Assembly (NCBI GenBank): GCA_965214975.1
Contig: OZ244055.1
Location: forward strand, 1,736,001-1,800,000
Direction: 5' to 3'
Length of the DNA stretch: 64,000 nt
From: JAJEBT01 sp965214975
Lineage (GTDB): Bacteria > Pseudomonadota > Alphaproteobacteria > MPNO01 > UBA830
Both the position numbers and the translations under genes were made by a program. Shown in pieces: positions 7,678 through 15,540 of this stretch (positions within the stretch are counted from its first letter, which is position 1; every line of letters begins with the position of its first letter). Under the pieces are notes generated by a model that did no database searches, was not told the origin of the DNA, and saw only the letters and a list, made by a program, of their open reading frames with translations.

Positions 7678-7701
7678 TCGCCGGCGCGCCTGCGCTATGG
7701 T
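7674..7701 (+). promoter_or_regulatory. Probable promoter for cvpA-purF-SDR
   Basis: TTGATC (7674-7679) overlaps the mlaF stop codon and is followed by a 16-base spacer and TATGGT (7696-7701). The 184-base gap to cvpA contains no gene. It is the best -35/-10 candidate in the gap. Confidence 0.4.
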
Positions 7702-7861
7702 CCTTCCGGGCGGGTTGCCGGCCGGAACCGCCGGGCGCCGGCCTCGCGGGGCCGACCGGAGGCGCCGCGCGGCTCCGCCGGCGCGGAGAGCTTCGGGGGG
7801 TCGACGTCATGGAGCGGAAGCGGCGGCAGGATCCGGCCCCGCCGGCGGCGGAAGCCGCGCG

Positions 7862-8488
7862 ATGAGTCTCGCCGACCTGCTCGCGCTCGGGCTGGTCGCC
7901 GTCGTCGGCCTGGCGTCCTTCCGCGCCGGACTGATCGGCACCGTCCTGTGGTTCGCGACCTGGGCGGGGGCCGTGGCGGCCACGGTCCACGGCTTCGGCC
8001 TGGTCCTGCCCCACGCCGAAACAGTCGTCGGCCGGGGTCTCGCCGCCGACGCCGCCACGGCGGCGGCGCTGTTCGCGGTCAGCCTGATCGCCCTGACCTA
8101 CGCCAGGCACGCGCTCGCGGGCCGCGTGCGCCGGAGCCCCCTCGGGCCGCTCGACCGGACGCTTGGCCTCGCCGCGGGAATCGCGATCGCCTTCACGGCG
8201 CTGAGCGGCGCCTACGCGGCCGGGCGGCATTTCGGGGTGTCCTACGACCGCGAGTTCTACCGCGAGGCGCGGTCGCTTCCGCTCATCCGCCAGGGCGCCG
8301 AGTTCCTGATGTCGCTCGCGCCGCCGGCCATCGCCTCCGCCGCGCCGGCCGCGCCTCCGCCGGACGCCGAGAAGCGGTTCCGGACCCTGCTGGAGCCGCG
8401 GACCGAGACCGCGGGATCCGGGAACCCGGCGGGCTACAGCAGCGACGAACGCCGGGCCATGGACCGGCTGTTCAACACCCACCGCTAG
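7862..8488 (+). CDS. cvpA: CvpA family inner-membrane protein
   Basis: An inner-membrane protein of the CvpA (colicin V production) family, found next to purF in many proteobacteria and linked to envelope stress tolerance; its biochemical role is not settled. The product has 208 residues: four hydrophobic helices in the first 130 residues (starting LADLLALGLVAVVGLASFRAGLIGTVLW, with the conserved RSPLGPLDRTLGLAAGI turn), then a soluble tail ending in the family-typical GYSSDERRAMDRLF. It ends five bases before purF, the usual order. In many related genomes radA lies just upstream; here there is only a 184-base gap. Confidence 0.85.
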   Translation: MSLADLLALGLVAVVGLASFRAGLIGTVLWFATWAGAVAATVHGFGLVLPHAETVVGRGLAADAATAAALFAVSLIALTYARHALAGRVRRSPLGPLDRTLGLAAGIAIAFTALSGAYAAGRHFGVSYDREFYREARSLPLIRQGAEFLMSLAPPAIASAAPAAPPPDAEKRFRTLLEPRTETAGSGNPAGYSSDERRAMDRLFNTHR

Positions 8489-8493
8489 CGCGG

Positions 8494-9942
8494 ATGCGCG
8501 CTCCGCTCACGGGCCGCGGCGGCGACAAGCCCGCGGAGAAGTGCGGCGTCTTCGGCATCCGCGGCCATGCCGACGCCGCCGCCCTGACGGCGCTCGGCCT
8601 CCACGCGCTGCAGCATCGCGGCCAGGAGGCGGCCGGCATCGTGACCTTCGAGAACGGCCGCTTCTTCAGCCACCGGGGCACGGGCAGCGTGGCGGACAAT
8701 TTCGGCGACGAGGCCGTGATCCGGCAGCTGCCCGGGGATCTCGCGATCGGCCACAACCGGTACTCGACCACCGGAGAGACGATCGCCCGGAACATCCAGC
8801 CCCTGTTCGCCGACCTCGCCTCGGGCGGCTTCGCGGTCGGGCACAACGGCAATCTCACCAACGCCCTGCCGCTCCGGCGGCGGCTGGTCGCGGGCGGCTG
8901 CCTGTTCCAGTCGACGACGGACACCGAGGTCATCATCCACCTGATCGCGACGGGAGCCGGGTCGCTCGTCGACCGCGTGGTGGCGGCGCTCCGCCAGGTC
9001 GAGGGCGCCTACTCCCTGGTCGCGCTGCACAACGACACGCTCATCGGCGTGCGCGATCCGCACGGGATACGCCCGCTGGTTCTCGGACGTCTCGAGGAAA
9101 GCCACGTGCTCGCCTCGGAAACCTGCGCCCTCGACATCATCGGCGCGACGCATGTCCGCGACGTCGAGCCCGGCGAGATGGTGGCGATCGACGACGACGG
9201 CCTGCGCTCGATGCGCCCGTTCGCGCCGCGGCCGCCCCATTTCTGCATCTTCGAGTACATCTACTTCGCGCGGCCCGACAGCACGGTCGAGGGCCGCAAC
9301 GTCTACCAGGCGAGAAAGCGCATCGGCCGGGAACTCGCGCGGGAGACCCACGTGTCCGGGGACGTCGTCATCCCCGTCCCCGATTCGGGCGTGCCCGCGG
9401 CCCTCGGCTACGCCGAGCAGGCGGCCATTCCCTACGAGCTCGGAATCATCCGCAACCACTACGTCGGGCGCACGTTCATCGAGCCCACGGACCGCATCCG
9501 CCATCTCGGGGTCAAGCTCAAGCACAACGCCAACAGCGAGGTCATCCGCGGCAAGCACGTCGTGCTCGTCGACGACAGCATCGTGCGCGGCACGACCTCC
9601 ACCAAGATCGTCGAGATGGTCCGGGCGGCCGGCGCGCGCAGCGTTCACATGCGCGTGGCGAGTCCGCCGACCACCCATTCCTGCTTCTACGGCGTCGACA
9701 CCCCCGACCGCGACCAGCTCTTCGCCGTGCAGCACGGCGTCGAGGACATGGCGGAACTGATCGGCGCCGACAGCCTCGCCTATCTCTCGATCGAGGGTCT
9801 CTACAGGGCGATGGGAAGCGAGCGGCGCGACGGCGCCCCGCCGCCGTACTGCGACGCCTGCTTCACGGGCGAATACCCGGTGCGGCCGGGCGATCCCCGG
9901 GACCGCGACAGGCAGTTCTCCTTCATCACGAGACTGGCGTGA
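8494..9942 (+). CDS. purF: Amidophosphoribosyltransferase
   Basis: Catalyses the first committed step of purine synthesis, making 5-phosphoribosylamine from PRPP and glutamine. The product has 482 residues. The N-terminal glutaminase domain begins after a 16-residue propeptide at the nucleophile Cys17 (CGVFGI), with HALQHRGQEAAG and IGHNRYST downstream. The C-terminal phosphoribosyltransferase domain contains the PRPP loop VVLVDDSIVRGTTS. The iron-sulfur-type cysteines (HSCFYGVD and YCDACFTGEYP) are present as in the Bacillus-like class. The gene follows cvpA by five bases, and its stop overlaps the GTG start of the SDR gene. Confidence 0.95.
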   Translation: MRAPLTGRGGDKPAEKCGVFGIRGHADAAALTALGLHALQHRGQEAAGIVTFENGRFFSHRGTGSVADNFGDEAVIRQLPGDLAIGHNRYSTTGETIARNIQPLFADLASGGFAVGHNGNLTNALPLRRRLVAGGCLFQSTTDTEVIIHLIATGAGSLVDRVVAALRQVEGAYSLVALHNDTLIGVRDPHGIRPLVLGRLEESHVLASETCALDIIGATHVRDVEPGEMVAIDDDGLRSMRPFAPRPPHFCIFEYIYFARPDSTVEGRNVYQARKRIGRELARETHVSGDVVIPVPDSGVPAALGYAEQAAIPYELGIIRNHYVGRTFIEPTDRIRHLGVKLKHNANSEVIRGKHVVLVDDSIVRGTTSTKIVEMVRAAGARSVHMRVASPPTTHSCFYGVDTPDRDQLFAVQHGVEDMAELIGADSLAYLSIEGLYRAMGSERRDGAPPPYCDACFTGEYPVRPGDPRDRDRQFSFITRLA

Positions 9943-10733
9943 CGGGCGGACGCCTTTCGGGCCGGCTCGCGCTCGTCACCGGGGCCTCGCGCGGCATCGG
10001 CGCCGCCGTCGCGCGCCGGTTCGCGGCCGAAGGCGCGCGGCTGGTGCTGGCCGCGCGCACGCGCGGAGGCCTCGAGGAGCTCGACGACGAGATCCGCGCC
10101 GCCCATGGCCGGGAACCGACGCTGCTCGAGCTCGATCTCCGCGACTTCGACAGGGTGGACCGCCTCGGCCCGACCCTGGCGGAGCGGTTCGGCGGCCTCG
10201 ACGTCCTGGTCGCGAACGCCGGCGCGCTCGGGGAGCTTGCGCCGCTTCATCACGTCGACGCGAAGGTCTGGCACGAGGTCGTGAACGTCAACCTCAACGC
10301 CAACTGGCACCTGATCCGCACCCTGGATCCGCTCCTGCGGGCCTCCGACGCCGGCCGCGCGGTCTTCGTCTCGTCGCTCGCGGCGCGCAAGCGCCGCCCC
10401 TACTGGGGCCCCTACGCGGCCAGCAAGGCGGCGCTCGAGGCCCTGGCCGGCTGCTGGGCGGCCGAGACCGGGAACACGGCCCTGCGCGTCAACATCGTCG
10501 ATCCGGGCGCCGTCCGGACGCGCATGCGCGCGCAGGCGTATCCCGGCGAGGATCCGCGGACGCTGAAGAGCCCGGACGCGCTTGCCGGGCTGTTCGTCGA
10601 ACTGGCGTCGCCGGACTGCGAGCGCCACGGCGAGACCGTCGGCCCGGACGGTCCGGCCCGGGCCTCCCGGCGCGGCCGGCGCGACGCCTCTACCGTCCGG
10701 CCGCGTAGGGATTCCGCTGGCGGCGCAGATTGA
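9939..10733 (+). CDS. SDR family oxidoreductase
   Basis: A short-chain dehydrogenase/reductase of 264 residues; such genes commonly follow purF in alphaproteobacteria and their substrate is unknown. It has the NAD(P)-binding motif TGASRGIGAAVA near the N-terminus, the NAG motif (VLVANAGALG), the catalytic Ser in VFVSSLAARKR, and the YAASK active-site pair. The GTG start at 9939 overlaps the purF stop, so the two are translationally coupled. The C-terminal 30 residues after ERHGETVGPDG are Arg-rich and run 44 bases past the end of the convergent der gene, so the tail beyond the normal SDR fold is an extension by chance of the stop position. Confidence 0.85.
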   Translation: MTGGRLSGRLALVTGASRGIGAAVARRFAAEGARLVLAARTRGGLEELDDEIRAAHGREPTLLELDLRDFDRVDRLGPTLAERFGGLDVLVANAGALGELAPLHHVDAKVWHEVVNVNLNANWHLIRTLDPLLRASDAGRAVFVSSLAARKRRPYWGPYAASKAALEALAGCWAAETGNTALRVNIVDPGAVRTRMRAQAYPGEDPRTLKSPDALAGLFVELASPDCERHGETVGPDGPARASRRGRRDASTVRPRRDSAGGAD

Positions 10734-12036
10734 TGCGGATGGGAACGCCCGGAAAGCCGAAGCTGCCGCGGATCTCGTTGGCGAGATAGCGCCGGTAGGA
10801 TTCGGGAACCCCGCGCGGCCGGTTGACGAAAACCGCGAAGGTGGGCGGGCGCGCTCCGGACTGGGTGACGTAGCGGATCCGGACCCTGCGCCCGTTGTGA
10901 AGGGGCGGCGGGTGGCGCTCGACGACGTCCTCGATCCAGCGGTTCAGGGGCCCGGTCGCGACGCGGCGGTTCCAGATCCCGTGGGCGGAGACGACTTCCG
11001 GAAGGAGGCGGTCGACGCCCTTTCCGGTGCGCGCCGACAGGGGGACGACCGGAATTCCGCGGACCTGCGGCAGCGAGATCCCGAGACGGTCGCGGAGCCG
11101 GCGCAGGGCGGCGCGGCCGTCCGCCACCGTGTCCCACTTGTTGACCGCGACGACCATGGCGCGCCCCTCGTCGGCGACATGGCGGGCGATCGCGAGATCC
11201 TGGCGTTCCGGCATCCGGTTGGCGTCGACCACGAGCACGACGACATGGGACAGGCGAATGGCCTCGAAGGCGTCGCCCGCCGACAGTTTCTCGATCTTTT
11301 CCGAGACCCTCGCCCGGCGCCGCAGGCCGGCGGTGTCGACGAGTTCGAACGGCGTGCCGTTCCAGGTCCAGCGAACGGCGATGGCATCGCGCGTGGTGCC
11401 CGGTTCCGGGCTGGCGATGACCCGCTCGTCGCCGAGAAGCCGGTTCATCAGGGTCGACTTGCCGACGTTCGGCCGGCCAGCGATGATCAGCCGGACCGGC
11501 CCGTCGGCCGCGTCCTCCGCGCCGCCGTCCCCGCCCTCGAGACGCTCGAACTCCTCGCCGAGCGCCAGTTCCAGATCGGCCATGCCGAGACCGTGCTCGG
11601 CGGCGACCGCGACGGCCTCGCCGAGGCCGAGGCGGGAGCTCTCGAGAACGCCGGCGTCGGCGGCCCGGGCCTCGCACTTGTTCGCGACCAGGACGGCCGG
11701 CGCGCCGCCGCGCCGGACCTGCCGGGCGAACAGCTCGTCGAGCGGCGTGATCCCCGCCCGGGCGTCGACGACGAGCAGCACGACGTCGGCGCCGCGCGCC
11801 GCGCGGCCCGCCTGTTCCTGCATCTTTCCGGCGAGCCCGTCCCCGGGCGCGTCCTCGAGCCCGGCCGTGTCGACGACCGAGAACCGGAGCCGCCCGAGAC
11901 GCGCCCGCCCCTCCCGACGGTCCCTGGTCATGCCCGGAGCCGGGCCGACAAGCGCCGCGCGCCGCCCGACGAGCCGGTTGAACAGGGTCGACTTGCCGAC
12001 GTTCGGCCGCCCCAGGATGGCGACAACCGGTTCCAT
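10690..12036 (-). CDS. der: Ribosome biogenesis GTPase Der
   Basis: A two-domain GTPase needed for 50S ribosomal subunit maturation. The product has 448 residues. The first G domain has GRPNVGKSTLFN, DTAGL and NKCE; the second has GRPNVGKSTLMN, DTAGL and NKWD. The C-terminal KH-like domain with the FAVFVNRP and YLANEIR motifs is complete. NKCE in place of NKxD in the first domain is common in alphaproteobacterial Der. It is the last gene of a minus-strand run with bamB 11 bases upstream, the same yfgM-bamB-der order seen in gammaproteobacteria. It overlaps the end of the convergent SDR gene by 44 bases. Confidence 0.95.
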   Translation of the reverse strand: MEPVVAILGRPNVGKSTLFNRLVGRRAALVGPAPGMTRDRREGRARLGRLRFSVVDTAGLEDAPGDGLAGKMQEQAGRAARGADVVLLVVDARAGITPLDELFARQVRRGGAPAVLVANKCEARAADAGVLESSRLGLGEAVAVAAEHGLGMADLELALGEEFERLEGGDGGAEDAADGPVRLIIAGRPNVGKSTLMNRLLGDERVIASPEPGTTRDAIAVRWTWNGTPFELVDTAGLRRRARVSEKIEKLSAGDAFEAIRLSHVVVLVVDANRMPERQDLAIARHVADEGRAMVVAVNKWDTVADGRAALRRLRDRLGISLPQVRGIPVVPLSARTGKGVDRLLPEVVSAHGIWNRRVATGPLNRWIEDVVERHPPPLHNGRRVRIRYVTQSGARPPTFAVFVNRPRGVPESYRRYLANEIRGSFGFPGVPIRINLRRQRNPYAAGR

Positions 12037-12047
12037 GGCCCGTCCGC

Positions 12048-13388
12048 TCAGCGCAGGGCGATCAGGTCCGCATCATCGGTCAGCACGAACAGCGTGCCCC
12101 CGGCAACCGCGGGCGTGACGTGGATCGGGGCGGATGCGGGAACGCGGAGAAGGATCTCGCCGTCCCTCGGCGACAGCGCCAGGATCTCGCCCTCGCTGCC
12201 GGCGACGATCAGCCGCCCGCCCGCGAGAACCGGTCCGGTCCAGACGATCGGTCCCTCCAGATCCTCCTCGTCCCGGTAGCGCGGCAGCTGCCTGACCCAT
12301 CTGACGCGCCCCTCGCCGCGCGCGAGGCAGACGAGCGCGGCGTCTCCGGTCATCACGTAGAGGAAGTCCCCCGCCACCCAAGGCCCCTGCACGCCGCCGA
12401 ACGCGGCCGCCCACAGGCGGCCGCCCGTGCGCAGGTCGACGGCGAGCATGCGGTTGCCATGGCCGACCGCGTAGACGACGCCGCGGTCGATGACCGGCCA
12501 GCCGCGGACATGGGCGAGCGCCGCCACGGCGGACGCCCTGCGGGATCCGGCGAGGGATTCGGTCCAGACCGCCCGGCCGTTCTCGACGCGCAGCGCCGCG
12601 ACCTCGCCCGAGCTGTACGGCGCCACCACGACGCCGGCGTCCGCCGCCGGCGCCGCCGCGCCGAGCAGCCTCGCCACCTCGCTCAGCCCGGCATGGACCC
12701 ACAGCTCTCTCCCGCTCGCGGCGTCGAGGGCGATCAGCTCGTCGGCGATGGTGGCGACGAAGACGCGGCCGTCCCGGACCGTCGGCGCGGCCCTGACGGG
12801 CACCCCGAGGGCGCTGCGCCAGGCTTCCGCGCCGTCTTCCGCCGACAGCGCGACCACGTCCCCGAAACCGGTGGTGGCGAAAATCCTGCCGTCCGCGACG
12901 GCGATGCCCCCGCCGCGAACGCCGTCGCCGTCGTCGCCCTCGCGGGCCAGCCCGACGCGCCAGAGCGGGGCGCCGGTGGCGGCGTCGAACGCGCCGACCG
13001 CGGCGTCGGCGTCCATGACGTGGACGCGTCCGTCGGCGATCACGGGCTGGGCGAGGATCCGGGAATCGTCGCGCGAACCGGCGCCCGCGCCGACGCTCCA
13101 CAGGACCGCGAGGTCGCCGGAGGCCGCGAGGTGGCCCATCGCGTGCCCCGGCGCGCCGCCCTCCTGGGGCCAGCCGGCGTTGGCCGTCGGCGCGGGCAGC
13201 GTCACCGGCAGGTCCGCGATGCCGGGATCGGGGTCGGGAACGCCGACGCGCGCCAGGATCTCCACGCGCTCGCCCTCGATGTCCTCCCCCTCGCTCTCTC
13301 CCAGCCATCCCGAGCATCCGGAGAGCAGGAGAGCGGCGGCGAGAACGCGAAGCAGGCGCGGCAGCGCCGGGACCGGATGTTCCGACAT
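12048..13388 (-). CDS. bamB: BamB-like outer-membrane assembly lipoprotein
   Basis: A PQQ-like beta-propeller lipoprotein, the BamB part of the machine that folds beta-barrel proteins into the outer membrane. The product has 446 residues. The signal peptide ends in the lipobox LLLSGC, with Cys25 as the lipidated residue. The rest consists of about eight repeats of the propeller type, with recurring phrases such as ALDAASGRELW, AVDLRTGGRLW, ALSPRDGEILL and VADGRIFATTGFGDVVALS. The repeats and the neighbours (yfgM-like gene 3 bases upstream, der 11 bases downstream) support BamB over a PQQ-dependent dehydrogenase, which would be larger and have catalytic residues. Confidence 0.88.
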   Translation of the reverse strand: MSEHPVPALPRLLRVLAAALLLSGCSGWLGESEGEDIEGERVEILARVGVPDPDPGIADLPVTLPAPTANAGWPQEGGAPGHAMGHLAASGDLAVLWSVGAGAGSRDDSRILAQPVIADGRVHVMDADAAVGAFDAATGAPLWRVGLAREGDDGDGVRGGGIAVADGRIFATTGFGDVVALSAEDGAEAWRSALGVPVRAAPTVRDGRVFVATIADELIALDAASGRELWVHAGLSEVARLLGAAAPAADAGVVVAPYSSGEVAALRVENGRAVWTESLAGSRRASAVAALAHVRGWPVIDRGVVYAVGHGNRMLAVDLRTGGRLWAAAFGGVQGPWVAGDFLYVMTGDAALVCLARGEGRVRWVRQLPRYRDEEDLEGPIVWTGPVLAGGRLIVAGSEGEILALSPRDGEILLRVPASAPIHVTPAVAGGTLFVLTDDADLIALR

Positions 13389-13391
13389 CGC

Positions 13392-14045
13392 TCAGGAATC
13401 TCCCAGAACTTCAAGCATTTCCGCCGCGCGGGCGCGGATTCCCGTCGGCGTCTCCGCATCGTCGACGAGCTTCTCGTAATGCGAGACGGCCGTCTCCCGG
13501 TCTCCCTCCCGCTGGGCGACCAGCGCGAGAAGCTCCCGCGCGACATGCCTGTAGGCCTCGCCCGCCGCCGTCATCGGCGCGATCCTGGCCACGATGGTCC
13601 CGGCGGAAACGTCCGGCACGCGCAGCGCCTGGAACCCCGTCATGACCGTCGCGAACCCCCTGAGCGCGGGCGGCGCGCCGTCGTCGCCGGCGAGCCGGTC
13701 GTAGAGGTCGATCGCGGCCGCGTGGTCGCCGGCCTCGGCGCGGAGTCCCGCCCGTCGCAGCAGCGCCAGCAGGCGGTAGCCGTCGCCGGCCCGTTCGCCG
13801 AGCGCCGCGAAAGCCGCCTCCGCCTCCCCCGTCCTGCCGTCGCGGGCCAGTTCCGCCGCGGCGCTGTACGCGAGGCCGTCGGCCTCGCTCTCCGCCAGCC
13901 GGTGGCCGGTCCAGACCTGCCAGCCGGCGACGGCGACGACGAGCAGGACCGCCCCGCCGACGAGGTGCTTCCCGTAGCGGCGCCACAGCCTCTCGTGGCG
14001 TTCCTGCCTGAGTTCTTCCTCGACCTCTCGAAAGATGTCGCCCAC
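13392..14045 (-). CDS. YfgM-like tetratricopeptide membrane protein
   Basis: A membrane-anchored TPR protein of 217 residues, like E. coli YfgM, which works with periplasmic chaperones and the SecYEG translocon. The N-terminus is a charged cytoplasmic helix (MGDIFREVEEELRQERHERL), followed by one membrane segment at about residues 28-44 (VGGAVLLVVAVAGWQVW). The rest is Ala-rich TPR-type helices. The GTG at 14045 was chosen for its GGAG site seven bases upstream and the fit to the family's N-terminus. It is followed by bamB after three bases and then der, so the gene order alone strongly suggests the assignment. Confidence 0.8.
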   Translation of the reverse strand: MGDIFREVEEELRQERHERLWRRYGKHLVGGAVLLVVAVAGWQVWTGHRLAESEADGLAYSAAAELARDGRTGEAEAAFAALGERAGDGYRLLALLRRAGLRAEAGDHAAAIDLYDRLAGDDGAPPALRGFATVMTGFQALRVPDVSAGTIVARIAPMTAAGEAYRHVARELLALVAQREGDRETAVSHYEKLVDDAETPTGIRARAAEMLEVLGDS

Positions 14046-14428
14046 CGGACAGCTCCGCTCGCCGCGCCTGACGGCGGCCAACATACCCAAGGGCCCCGGT
14101 CCGGGCAACGAGACAGGACCGCCGCCGCCTCGCCGCCGGGGCGGTTCCGCGCCCGGTTCCGCCGGCGATCCGGACTCCCCGCCATGGCCGGTCGCATCGC
14201 GACCCCGCATCCGCGCCCGAACCGCAAGCCGCGAGCCCGCGCTCGACCGCGACGCCCGAAACCGCCCGGACGCGGCCGCCGGCTTGACAAGCCCCGCGGG
14301 GTCGCGGAGCATCAACCGGTTCCCGAGGCCGCCCCGAACGACCGCGGACGACGCGCACGGCGCCCGTTCCGGACACCCGCCCCGAACCGCCGCGGCCGTC
14401 GGCGGAACGCCTTGAACGGGTTCGAACC
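14046..14428. other. Divergent intergenic region between yfgM-like and ispA
   Basis: This 380-base stretch contains no supportable gene and separates two divergent units, so it must hold promoters for both. A perfect TTGACA lies at 14284-14289 on the plus strand, but the -10 position after it is poor (GAGCAT). The small xseB gene often found before ispA is absent. Confidence 0.45.
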
Positions 14429-15322
14429 ATGGCTGCGACACCGGCCGAAAAGGCTCTCGCGCGTTTCGCCGAGGCGATGGAAGCGCTGCTGAAGGAGCTG
14501 CTGCCGGCTTCGGACGGGCCCGAGAACCGGCTGTTCGCGGCGATGTCCTACGCGACCATCGGCGCCGGCAAGTATCTCCGCCCCTATCTCGTGGAAGCGT
14601 CCGCCTCCATGTTCGGCGTGCCCGCGCCGCGGCGCCGGAGGACCGGCGCCGCGGTGGAGATGATCCACGCCTATTCCCTGGTGCACGACGATCTCCCGGC
14701 CATGGACGACGACGACCTCCGCCGCGGCCTGCCGTCCTGCCACCGCGCCTTCGACGAGGCCACGGCGATTCTCGCGGGAGACGGCCTGCTGGCCCTGGCG
14801 TTCCAGACGCTGACGGAGGAGAGCACCCACCCCGACGCCTCGGTGCGCTGCGAGCTGGCCGGCGCGCTCGCGGTCGCGGCCGGGCCGCACGGCATGGTCA
14901 GCGGGCAGATGATCGATCTGCGCTGCGAGCATGCCGCCGTCGGTGTCGAGTCCGCCCTCCGGCTGGCGCACCTCAAGACCGGCACCCTGATCTCGTTTTC
15001 CGCGGCCGCGGGCGCCATCCTCGGCGCGGCCGGACCGGACGCCCGGCGGGCGCTCGAGGGCTTCGGGCTCGAGTTCGGCCTCGCGTTCCAGATCGTCGAC
15101 GACCTGCTCGACGTCGAGGGAGACGAAACGCTGGTCGGCAAGCGGGTCGGCAAGGACGCGGCCGCCGGCAAGGCGACCACCGTCTCGGTTCTCGGCATCG
15201 AGGGCGCGCGGCGGGAAGTCCGGCGGCTCCGCGATTCCGCGCTCGCCTGCCTCGACCCGTTCGGCGACCGGGCGCGGGATCTGAGGGCGGTCGCGGACTA
15301 CGCGCTCGCGCGCGACCGCTAG
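14429..15322 (+). CDS. ispA: Farnesyl (polyprenyl) diphosphate synthase
   Basis: A short-chain prenyl transferase that condenses isopentenyl diphosphate with allylic diphosphates to make farnesyl diphosphate. The product has 297 residues. The first Asp-rich motif is DDLPAMDDDDLRRG (Asp87 onwards), with the two-residue insertion typical of bacterial FPP synthases, and the second is DDLLD (residues 224-228). GKYLRPYLV and the KTGTLI helix are also present. It is followed by dxs and the squalene genes, so it probably provides FPP for hopanoid precursors as well as general isoprenoids. Confidence 0.93.
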   Translation: MAATPAEKALARFAEAMEALLKELLPASDGPENRLFAAMSYATIGAGKYLRPYLVEASASMFGVPAPRRRRTGAAVEMIHAYSLVHDDLPAMDDDDLRRGLPSCHRAFDEATAILAGDGLLALAFQTLTEESTHPDASVRCELAGALAVAAGPHGMVSGQMIDLRCEHAAVGVESALRLAHLKTGTLISFSAAAGAILGAAGPDARRALEGFGLEFGLAFQIVDDLLDVEGDETLVGKRVGKDAAAGKATTVSVLGIEGARREVRRLRDSALACLDPFGDRARDLRAVADYALARDR

Positions 15323-15360
15323 CCGGAACCGCGGTCCGGGGACGCTTCCCGGCGCCCCGC

Positions 15361-15388
15361 TTGCAACTTCCGGGCGACGGGCTAGAGT
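15361..15388 (+). promoter_or_regulatory. Probable dxs promoter
   Basis: TTGCAA (15361-15366) is followed by a 16-base spacer and TAGAGT (15383-15388), about 150 bases before the dxs start. The same GCTAGAGT-like -10 form also occurs before the NHLM export operon and, as GCTAGACT, before the M24-family gene. Confidence 0.45.
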
Positions 15389-15540
15389 TCCGTCGCAGGC
15401 TCCGCACGCCGCCGGCGCGGCCGGCACGGGGCTCCCGGGCCGCGCGGCAGGCTCGGGATCCCGCGGTTCCGGCCGGCGAAACGGGCTCGCCGGCGGCCGG
15501 CGGGAAGTTCGCGACACAGTCGGGCGCCGAAGGACGAACG

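Noticed and set aside
12048..13388. PQQ-dependent alcohol dehydrogenase
   Set aside because: It is a lipoprotein of only 446 residues without dehydrogenase active-site residues and sits in the yfgM-bamB-der order.
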